This document shows, in pieces, positions 55,600 to 64,000 of a DNA stretch of 64,000 nt. Origin of the DNA: Rostratula benghalensis. Its lineage: Eukaryota; Chordata; Aves; Charadriiformes; Rostratulidae. Location: assembly GCA_013399305.1 (NCBI GenBank), contig VXAI01000647.1:97250-161249 (forward strand), written 5' to 3'. A program made the translations under genes and the position numbers. Below the pieces are notes generated by a model, which saw nothing but the letters and a program-made list of their open reading frames with translations, did no database searches and was not told where the DNA came from. Positions within the stretch are counted from its first letter, which is position 1. Each line of letters starts with the position of its first letter.

Positions 55600-57506
55600 C
55601 ACAAACCAGGGTATCAGCTGAGATTTTGTTTGACACTGGGGAGAAAAGGCCAATCCCAGTGTAGTCACACAGTCTGAGAGACTGGCACAGATTTGTAGAT
55701 GACCAAGAGGCAATGAGGCAGGTTCTTGAGTCTACATCATTAAATGGGTACCAACTCTTTTAAAACCTAATTATTTGTCTTGAATACTAGTCGAAATAAT
55801 ACACAGGAGTTAGATTTTGGAAAGATCTCACAATATTAAGTGTTGAGCTCTTATGAAAATGTGCCATCAGTTCCATGGGAGCTATTGAATAATTCTGAAA
55901 AACTGTCTGTGATTATGTAGTAGCATAAGCTGCAGCTGGTCATAATATGTGCAGCAGCAAAAAAAAGAAGGGTGCAAAACTGGAATCACATTTGCAGCAC
56001 TACTCCGGCAACGTAAAGATAAAAATACTGTAGGACTTTTTTAGTTTTCTGCAAACCAGGCTTCGTAAACTCAGGATACTTTGTGTTGTATTTACTTCTG
56101 GTAAATAGAGACACATTAAAGTACTAAAACCGTGATTATGTTTTGTCATTTTATGAAGGGAAATAAATGTTAAGAAATCCACAGCCATTTGATCTACCAA
56201 AAATCTGCTTTGTCTACCGTGAAATGACAAACATTAGCATGTATTACTCAGAAGAGTGTGTGAGTAGTGACTGGCAAAATTATAAAGCAGGATTTCCCAG
56301 CAGTTCTCTTCTATTTCACAGTTTAACTGAGGGAGGAATCCTCTAGGTGGCCACTGAAGTAGGAGATACAGAGACACGGGGAAAATGAGAGCTAAGCAAA
56401 CTCATCCTGGAAGGATGGGATGCAATAGGGGCAATATTCCTGTGCCCCTCATTTATTACAATCATTAAAATCATTAAATCTAAGCGAGTTGTAAAAGAAT
56501 GAGAATGGTTCTCTGCATTTTGGGTCATGCCATTGCCGTGTGGGGAGAGCTGTGGCTGAGAGCTTGAGGTGGTTGATTTCTAACGGTGGAAGCAATAACA
56601 GATAAATTAATTACAACCCAATTTATTCAATTACAATGTGAGCTCCATATGTCAGTTGCTTCCAACAGATCTAAAGATTCACATTCTTTTACTAAGGTTA
56701 TTCAGAGCTAAAGGCGACTGGGAAGAATGCTAAAGTTCCAAAAAGATGCACTCCGTTGGTTAGAACTTTATTAATTGAGAGAAAAAGGAAATTTTTAGAA
56801 AATTGCTTCTGTATTCACAGGAGTATGTTGTGTATTTGGATAACATCTACTTTAATCTTGTTGGTTGGAAGAAAGGTTAAATTCCTGTAATGTAAAAAAG
56901 TGGATTTTACTGTTAATTATGGAATTGGGCCTGCTAACAGAACAAATACTGGGGGGCAACCAACACTTCCATAATAACCCAGTCTGCCCTTACTGGGCTT
57001 TGTGTGTTTGGGTTTTTCCTCGTGAGAGTGACATTCTTTAGAAATACAGGATTCCCAGGAAAATTATAGTGAAATTGAGTTCTGCAATGGAGATGACAAA
57101 TCACTTCTTTGCGAACAGGAAAAAATGTTAGATTAATTTGGCCAAAACCTCGGATGCTCCTGGTGTAGGTGCTGCTACTTGGGCTCCTCACCACTGGCCC
57201 CAGAACAGTCACAGGGGAGATAAATGGCCTCAAGGTAGGATCCAAATATTTTAGGTGCCTGCTTTTGAGATGAATCGTGTTAGAATTGCCAGCTTATATC
57301 ACCGTGTGCTTTATTTATCTCTCTTGCTGTAATGGGTTAAAAATGTTCATTTTGATGATTTCCAAAATAAACTCTTGCTTTCAGCTGAAATTTGTTGCAG
57401 TTTGTAGGGCTATTCATAGAAACTAGTGTAAAAAAGCTAACTTCAGCATGAAGAAGCTAAGTTTGGCACAAAGGAGCTAAAATCTCCCATGTTTCTTCTT
57501 CTGCAG
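55600..57506. other. Repeat-free non-coding sequence
   Basis: No gene or CR1 recognised. At 56575-56680 the words AATAACAGATAAATTAATTACA and TTCAATTACAATGTG resemble homeobox and SOX sites, but the stretch is short. Confidence 0.5.
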
Positions 57507-58643
57507 TCAATGGAGAGACAGAGAGTGGGAGAGAACCTCATTCTGAAGGCACTTCAGAGCTGAAAACTCACTTGAAGTTCTCTTGAGTTGCTCTCTGCGG
57601 GGTCCTGTCTCTCTCCCTGGTGATCCTCCTATTTCACCTTGGGAAGTACGTTGTTTACACCTGCTAAAATAGATCCCAGACCCCATTTCTTTCTTTCCCA
57701 AGGGAGCAATCCTTTCTTGGTGTACCTCAAACTCAAGGTTGAATTTACCTTGCTGTCTCTGGACAGCAAGGATAGGACCACTTGTGGTCCCTCTTCTCTT
57801 GCTGGTGGGATGCTCTGTGCAGCCCACGGCCCCTGGGCACAGCCAGTATCTTCCACTCTCCCATTCATCGTGTTCCTTGAGTACTGGACGGAGCAGCCTA
57901 TTCCTCCTGGTGACATGCAGCACCCAGCAGATGCCTCGTACACGAAACAGTCAGCCATGCCCATTACACTCCCAGTTCCCCAGTAGGGTTCCATTTTCCC
58001 AGGACTAGAGCAGAATACAGCAATGCCAGTAAAGAAATGTTTTCAGTGGCGTTTAGGAACAGATCCTGAGGTGTGCTGCTGTTAAAGTTAGTAATAACAC
58101 CCCCCTCAGAGAGTATTTGGATAGTTTCTACAATTCTTTTTGATTTTATTATTAATATAAGTTAATGAGAATGTTCTATATGTGAACAACTCCTGCTAAA
58201 ACTTTTCTCTGATGCTACTGATGAATTTAGTGTGTGCAATATCCTTTCTTACCAAGCACTCTTTTTGCCTCTGTAGCTTTGTCAGTCTACACCTCTCCTT
58301 CCCCATCCACCTCAGGTACAATGAACAAAGTGATCTCACGACATCGTTTCACAAGGACAAGAGCTTTGGATAAACTGTGCATAAAGGCAGAGGTGCATTC
58401 CTGGAGCTTTGAGTGAGATGTATCCATCCTTTTAAGGAGATGGTTAATTGATGACTGTGCCCATTGTGGTTATTTATAACACTGTTGTAATCTGTTTGAC
58501 AAGAAAAAATTCACATTATCAGCTTCTTCCAGCAGTAAAATCACAATTTCCTGGTTTTTGAAAAACGAAAAGCTGGTTGGTCTAACCTTGCTGCATCCCT
58601 GCATCCCCACCCTGCCTTCCCTGTGCTGATGGGGGATATTACC
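57507..58643. other. GC-richer non-coding patch with overlapping open frames
   Basis: From 57507 to 58010 several frames on both strands are open (138 and 121 codons on minus, 115 on plus). None shows a recognisable family, and having both strands open over the same bases argues for compositional chance. Twin stem-loops lie inside it. Confidence 0.4.
57748..57790. repeat. Two adjacent perfect stem-loops
   Basis: CCTTGCTGTC-TCTG-GACAGCAAGG (10-bp stem, 57748-57771) is followed after three bases by GGACCAC-TT-GTGGTCC (7-bp stem, 57775-57790). Both are perfect and GC-rich. No repeat family is recognised. Confidence 0.9.
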
Positions 58644-58666
58644 AAAAAAAAAAAAAGAAAAAAAAA
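58644..58666. repeat. A-rich tract
   Basis: Two A runs separated by a single G, just left of a GC-richer patch. Confidence 0.9.
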
Positions 58667-58679
58667 GGTTGATACTCAT

Positions 58680-59120
58680 CTGAAACAGATTGTGAGGGGG
58701 AGGCCTGGCCCTGTCAAGCTCAGTCGAGCATTAGGTCTGGTCATTTATCACTGTCAGAGGGGCGAGGGGTTGGGGGATAGAAGCGCTGGACCATTCCTGC
58801 TCATCTGCTGACTGACAGCTGACGAAAGCCTAACCCAACCTCCGGGCAGAGAATCTGCCACCGAGGGCAGGGGGGACGTGGATGAGGGAGAGGATACTCC
58901 AGCACCCTCAAAGCCACCGCCATCTTCACAAGGTGAAAAAAAAAATCACTTGGAAAATGTCAGTGGTGCTTTGAGGGACGGCGGGGTGTATCGTAGTGCC
59001 TCGCTAGATCTGCTCCCTGCTTCATTTCCATGGCTTGGTGGGGATGTGTTTTTAAAAATCCCATTAAGGGCGTAGGGGGGACACGCAGTTGGGCACGGGA
59101 ACGATAAGGAAATGACGATG
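58680..59120. promoter_or_regulatory. GC- and CpG-richer patch, possible regulatory element
   Basis: Stands out from AT-rich flanks, with CpG in CAGTCGAGC, GGGGCGAGGGG, GAAGCGCTGG, GCTGACGAAAG, GGGACGGCGGGG and GGGCGTAGG. It also holds TGTCA-type words (ATTTATCACTGTCAG, ACTGACAGCTGACG) like TALE-homeodomain sites. A 65-codon plus frame (58878-59075, proline- and serine-rich start) overlaps an open minus frame and is not called a gene. No repeat family is recognised. Confidence 0.3.
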
Positions 59121-59399
59121 TTCAGAGGGGAAAAAGCGCCTTTTGTTTTCACCTCTGGGTTTAATTCATGCGACTGTGGATGCTATTGAGAAATAACAAA
59201 ACCCTACGTATTGAAGGAATGGGAGAAATATGAAGGAAAACAGAAATTAAAGTGAAAAAATATATACTAAGTAAGGATTAATGTTATTTCCTGCAGTGGT
59301 TTTGGGCAACAAATACTTCCTGTAGGTGCTAATTTAGAGCCGTGCTCTGCCAGACAGGCTCCCAGACCGCTGTGAGAATTCCCCTTTTCAAAAATTCTT

Positions 59400-59700
59400 C
59401 CTCTATTGCCTAAATGAAAAACTCGGCATCTTTAATTTTGTCAATCTTGAACTCAAGATTTTATTGTTTTTAATTTGCTATTATTTTTATTAACAGTACC
59501 TAATTTTGCTGTTCATTACAAATCATATGCATTAGCTTAACTGGGGAACGTTTTAATTGAGCGCTGTTGGAGATTTTCCAATAAATTAACATTACATACT
59601 TTTAACAGATGTCTGAATTAGACATTGTTATTAGACATTGTAATTAATAGAAGTATTACTCAAATTAAAATCTCAGGGCCTTAGAAAGATTAAATTGTAG
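59400..59700. promoter_or_regulatory. Candidate conserved non-coding element
   Basis: AT-rich, repeat-free, with CATATGCATTAGC (POU-like), TTTTAATTGAGCGC and a 13-bp word (ATTAGACATTGTT, then ATTAGACATTGTA) in tandem at 59617-59642. Each copy contains ACATTGT, a SOX-like site. No coding frame. Confidence 0.3.
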
Positions 59701-61791
59701 GTGACTCATTAATAGAGAGTGACTGCTGAATTCCCTCCGTTGGGGTTTATTAGCCCAATAAACACCCTTTCCCCAGTGGCTGGAGAGGCCGTTGGACAAA
59801 CTCTTGGGTAGAGAGGACTGGGAATCAGGACAGGTTTTACCAGTGATACTGTGAAGTTCCTTAACTTGTCCTTGTGTTACTGGTATAACATGCATAATTT
59901 TTATTTCTTGATGTTGTAAAGTTTTAATATTGTGTGTTGGTTGGAATTTTTTTAGATACAAAAATCACAACAGGGCTGGTTGTTTGCTGGCTTGGATCTT
60001 CAAAACTATGGGGTTTTTTTTCCCATTTTTGTGGAGAACAAAACCAAAGCTGGTCTAAAACAGGACCTTTGTACAAGGAAAGCTCAAGGTCCCTAAAGGA
60101 ACCGAGTATCGAGTAGGCGGAGAAAAGTATGAGAGTGGCTTTGCTATGGTGTTGTTTCTCTAAGTGAATGAAAACAGACAATCTGATATTGGAATTAATT
60201 TGCCCCAATATAGATGTCTTTATCTGAGGTAACCACTATAGTATCTTTCATATTAGTTGAGGAAAAAGAGTTACCTGTGGGATAAGATTCATCTCTCCTG
60301 GATGTGGGTGCCTGGAAGCAGATGAATTGCTCAATGTTGCCTGTTCCTCACATTTCATGGGGCAAGCTCTTCCGTGTTGAATTTCAGAAAAAAACCCCAA
60401 AAAAGTTACACGTAGGGTGATGTCCCCAGCTTGAATGGCATGTTTTAGTGCAATGTTAGAATATTGGAGAAGGCATGTTTCTCTATGAGTCCCTCCACAG
60501 GAAAAAAGTGTTTGAGTTATGTCTCTAGGTATGTACTTAAAGCCTTGAAAATCCACCGCTCTAGTATTTACCTGCACATCCATGGCCAGCCTTGAATTTC
60601 AAAGGGATTTTCCCCCTTTGAGCATGCATGTGCATGTCCAGCAAAAATTATTTTGGGTCTAATTTTGAGAAGCTGTGTATCAATTGGCACCAGAACCTAT
60701 CTGTTCTCAGGCTGAGCCCTCAGGAAGCGAGCATCCTAATTCAAAAGTCACATGAAGCGGGTTACTTATGTAAATATTAACACGTAAAAGGAAATTATAA
60801 ACCAGCAACTTGCTTGAAGGCAATTTGGGGATTTTCCCATTAGGTCTGCCCTGTTTTCTGGACCTTTCCTTTGTGTGGGCTGGCCTAGGATTTGGGTTTC
60901 AGGCTGCTGATTCATGAGCAAGGAGATGTTGAGCCAAGCTGTGCCAGGAAGCACCACCAGAGCTTATCTCCCCAGCACCAGGCTGGGGGCACATCGCTTT
61001 CCACAGTCCATTTTAGGAGTTTATTTCTCCTGTGAATCTTCTGTCCTTCCCTCAGGCTGTGATCCCTGCCCTTTTAGACAGTTCCCCCCCCGCCCCTCCC
61101 TTTCTTTTTTTTTCCTCAAGAAAGATGAGGGCGCAAGCCCTTCTTCTGTAATAAGGAAGCAGCAGTATTCATGGAGCTACTTTGCATCTCTCTGTGCTTC
61201 ATTGCAGAATTTCTGCCTAGAGCTTTGTGCTAGTTTTCATTTTTCATGGTCCACACATGATGTCCCAGTTGAGTATCCGGTGCATGTTTTATTCATGTGC
61301 TTTTCACCCCGTCTTTGAGATCATTAATAAAGCTGCTAAATAAACCCAGGCTTAACAACCCTCCTCGCCACACCCCACTGGACATCTCCTCCCAACCCCG
61401 TGTTTATCATCCTCCTTTGTTTGGATCTCTTGGATTTCCAGCCCTTCTGACAGTATTCTTACCCAGGCTAGTTTAGATAAGGGCTTCAAGTGGGATTTTG
61501 AAAGGCATTGTCTCTCCTTTTGAAATAAAGTCCAGTTGTATTTTATCAGCTTCATTCAATTCCTACACTAACAACCAGCTCCTACTGGCACTGGCGGACA
61601 AGCAGTGATGGTATAGGTTGGGATGGGTTGTAGGTGTTATATGGAGAGCTCAATGTCACCTTCTGCTCCAGGTCTGGGGCTTTTTCTCTGCATTTAGTGT
61701 GTTGCTGATCAATATAGGGAGTCAAAAAAAGGGGATGTGTGCTGGTGTATTCTCTCAAATGATGGTGTGCTGACCCGTTCTTCTCCAGAAG
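59701..61791. other. Repeat-poor non-coding sequence
   Basis: No gene recognised. Frames of up to 134 codons (60914-61318) lack motifs. A C-run/T-run tract lies at about 61083-61114. Confidence 0.5.
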
Positions 61792-62162
61792 ATCACAGAA
61801 TCAAAGACTTGTAGGGGTTGGAAGGGACGTCTGGAGATCATTTCATCCAATCCCCTGCCAGAACAGGGTCACCCAGAGCAGACTGCCCAGGGACATGTCC
61901 AGGTGGGGTTTGAATGCCTCCCAAAGAAAATGCCTCCACACCCTCTCTGGACAGCCTCTTCCAAGCCTCTGCCATGCTCAGGGGAAAGAAGTTCCTCTCA
62001 TGTTGAGATGGAATTTCCCATGTTCTTCTTGTCCTGTCACCGGGCTCCACTGAGAAGAGTCTGGCCCCAACCTTTTGTCACCTGCCCTTTAGATGTTGCT
62101 CATCATTGATGAGATCCCCTGTCAGCCTGCTCTTCTCCAGGCTAATTGTCAACCCCAGCTGT
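61792..62162 (-). mobile_element. CR1, about 370 bp, minus strand
   Basis: Reverse CR1: ATCACAGAATCAAAGACTTG, GGTTGGAAGGGACGTCTGGA, CCTGCCAGAACAGGGTCACC, GGACATGTCCAGGTGGGGTT, TGGACAGCCTCTTCCAAGCC, GATGAGATCCCCTGTCAGCC and TGCTCTTCTCCAGGCTAATT. The minus frame at 61838-62050 is a worn ORF2 end. It lies head to head with the plus copy at 62288. Confidence 0.95.
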
Positions 62163-62287
62163 GCACTGGGTCCCACAGAGTAAATGCAAGAACTATTTTT
62201 ATTATTTTTATTTGGGTTACCACACAATGCTATGGAACTGACAGCTGAAATCTCTGTAGGTCAGTACAATGGCAACCTGACCATTCA

Positions 62288-62476
62288 GGGTGAGTAATGA
62301 GTGTCAGGCACTGGCTCAGGTTGCCCAGAGAAGCTGTGGGTGCCCCATCTCTGGAGGGTCTGAAGGCCAGGTTGGAGGGAGCTTGGAGAAACCTGGGGTG
62401 GTGGGAGGTGTCCCTGCCCAGGGCAGGGGGTTGGAACTGGATGATCTTGAAGGTCCTTTCCATCTGCGTTTCCATT
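62288..62476 (+). mobile_element. CR1 3' end, about 190 bp, plus strand
   Basis: Plus-strand: GTGTCAGGCACTGGCTCAGG, TTGCCCAGAGAAGCTGTGGG, GGTGTCCCTGCCCAGGGCAG, GATGATCTTGAAGGTCCTTT. The tail is worn (CATCTGCGTTTCCATTAAGG in place of CCATTCTATG octamers). Confidence 0.95.
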
Positions 62477-63142
62477 AAGGCAGAGGAGGTTTAAAGCAGG
62501 AGATAAGGAGGTATCTCTGGTTTGGTGTAAGGAGATCTCCTCCTTTCTGGGAGGGAGAGCACCACAGAAATGATGGGGAAGCTTGTTAGAAAGCATGAAG
62601 AGTCGTGGCTGGTGTCTCTGTCTGATCTGAGGGGGAACATGACGTGCAGCTTCTGCCTGAAAGATGGTTGTCAGCAGAGTTGTGGTCAGGAGGGCCTTCA
62701 AAGTAGACAAGCAACTCCTGCTTGGTGTGCTAGAGAAGCAATTTGAAGAGAAGAGTGACATTGTCAAACTGATAGACCAGAACAGTGTTCTTTGCAGCAA
62801 CGTTCTTGGTGAATTTTAGTGCTCCAGAGAACCTTTCTCGAGTCTTAAGGAAAGCATATCTTAGCAATCAAGGTGGGAGATGATGAGAACCTACATCAAA
62901 GGTAGGTCATCATGGTCATCATATGTACACGTAGGTAGCAGAGCCATATTGTACAGGTATCAGGAAGACAAAATCTTGAACTTTGAAACACCACATGTCT
63001 TTTTAGGAGAACAATTAGTTTTGTATTTTTTGTTTACTTTTTAATTTTTGAGTGTAGGTCATCTCCATTTTTGTAATCTCCCAACGGGCACCCTAAAAAG
63101 GACAGGTTTTAAAAATCAAACCGGATATTTTCATCTTATGTC
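62477..63142. other. Non-coding sequence with an unidentified short frame
   Basis: No known gene. A 51-codon plus frame (62664-62819) from ATG to TAG encodes a charged, helical-looking peptide (LLLGVLEKQFEEKSDIVKL near its middle). A stop lies two codons upstream in frame. It could be a retrocopy or exon scrap, or chance. The minus strand is open across part of it. I do not assign a function. Confidence 0.3.
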
Positions 63143-63214
63143 ATAACTCCAGGAGTTGGGTTTTTGGGAAGTGAAATGATAACTCCAGGAGTTGGGTTTT
63201 TGGGAAGTGAAATG
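63143..63214. repeat. Exact tandem duplication, 2 x 36 bp
   Basis: Bases 63143-63178 and 63179-63214 are identical. Each unit contains the near-palindrome AACTCC-A-GGAGTT. A partial third start (ATAA) follows. Complete identity points to a recent duplication or a length-variable minisatellite. Confidence 0.97.
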
Positions 63215-63912
63215 ATAAGTCAGTCCCCAAAACACCACAAGAATTGATCCCTGTATGGACTTGCTATGTTTCTGTCCGTGTTACCTGGCTGAGCTGGGGG
63301 AAAGCTGTATTAATCAGAGTAAAAAAAGTGCTTGTGAGAGAGACTACCTTCCAGCAACCCTTGTAGATAGGATGGATTTTTTCCCCCTGCTGTGTTTGCC
63401 TTTCCTATGTTGATCATATGTTTTCCTGTTAACATTTGTCCTGGTTCATAACCCAGGATCTCTGTTGGCTTCAACCCCATATTTTAATAAATATGTATGT
63501 ACTCACAGGTACGTGTAATCCTCCCACTGATTAGATCATAAATCTCAGTGATATTACTGCAAGTGATACAGGTGGAATTCATCAGAGTTTGTCACTGGTT
63601 TCCTTACAATCAATGCTCAGAAACTGCCGTTTTTAAATATGATTCATTTTATCCTGAAGAAAACATCCAAAATGTACCCGATGAATCACCACAGAAGTGT
63701 CTGGTTCTTTCCAGAGCACAGAAGGATCCAAGGCTGAGTGCTCAGGTGTAGATATCCATTGGTGGTGACTGAAGCCCAGTGGCATGAATCCCAATTTAAG
63801 CATATGTAAATTAACTTCAATATATCTACCCCAAACCTCAAAAGATAAACACCTGGCCTGCAGAATTAGAAAATACATCAAAGGTACAGTCTGGATGCGG
63901 GAGGTCTTGTTT
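63215..63912. other. Non-coding sequence
   Basis: No gene recognised; frames under 85 codons without motifs. Confidence 0.55.
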
Positions 63913-64000
63913 CATAGAATCACAGAATGGTTTGGGTTGGAAGGGACCTTCAAGATCATCCAGTGCCACTCCCTGCCCTGGGCAGGGACACCTCCCACCA
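63913..64000 (-). mobile_element. CR1 3' end, cut by the window edge
   Basis: Reverse CR1: TTCATAGAATCACAGAATGG, TTTGGGTTGGAAGGGACCTT, CAAGATCATCCAGTGCCACT, GCCCTGGGCAGGGACACCTC. It is little worn and close to the copy at 24315. It continues beyond 64000. Confidence 0.95.

Noticed and set aside
57507..57923. 138-codon minus-strand frame
   Set aside because: Both strands are open over the same bases, no family motif is seen, and there are no supporting splice sites; kept only as a compositional observation.
62285..62800. 171-codon minus-strand frame
   Set aside because: It runs antisense through a plus-strand CR1 tail and has a serine/threonine/leucine-rich, family-free sequence.
1..64000. 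tRNA, rRNA, CRISPR, operon, phage or other prokaryotic features
   Set aside because: None were seen. The sequence is AT-rich vertebrate-type DNA with CR1 and ERVL-like LTRs, and no repeat-spacer array or dense coding.

Overview
The window looks like vertebrate nuclear DNA from a bird. The evidence is about 27 fragments of CR1 non-LTR retrotransposons, recognised by the conserved 3' end (TTGGAAGGGACCT-type motif, octamer tail ATTCTRTG, and an ORF2 C-terminus with [17 protein letters not shown] residues). Two solitary LTRs carry the TGTYMTGG...CCAxGACA ends of avian class III (ERVL-like) retroviruses. There is no operon structure, no dense open reading frames, no tRNA or rRNA gene, and no CRISPR-like array. 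The order of bird cannot be decided from this sequence alone.

I recognise no functional protein-coding exon. The longest open frames are either CR1 ORF2 remnants (around 15.5, 34.4, 41.0 and 55.1 kb) or chance frames in GC-richer or simple sequence. The window is best read as intergenic or deep-intronic DNA.

Layout. 0-8 kb: sparse, old CR1 pieces; a solo LTR at 1813-2267 flanked by a perfect 5-bp duplication; and a decayed 148-bp hairpin at 4009-4156. 8.2-15.3 kb: 7 kb with no recognisable CR1. 15.3-27.9 kb: a CR1-rich belt with both orientations, including neighbouring inverted copies. 27.9-40.7 kb: few repeats, with one solo LTR (29504-30147), one CR1 (34300-34954) and several AT-rich, homeobox-motif-rich or CpG-retaining blocks that resemble conserved non-coding elements. 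40.7-55.6 kb: CR1 copies alternating with similar candidate regulatory blocks. 55.6-61.8 kb: another CR1-free stretch, with a GC-richer patch and paired stem-loops. 61.8-64 kb: two CR1 copies head to head, an unidentified short open frame, an exact 36-bp tandem duplication, and a CR1 cut by the window end.

The CR1 copies fall into several 3'-end types. One has GGTGTCCCTGCCCAGGGCAGG and GATCTTGAAGGTCC. Another has GACCTGCTCTGGGTGACC and GATCTCCAGAGGTCC. A third, older group has CCAACCATCAxCxCAAC-like sequence. This implies several waves of insertion. Interpretation: a gene-poor, possibly regulatory landscape shaped by CR1 activity. The regulatory blocks are inferred from composition and motifs only, because no alignment could be run.
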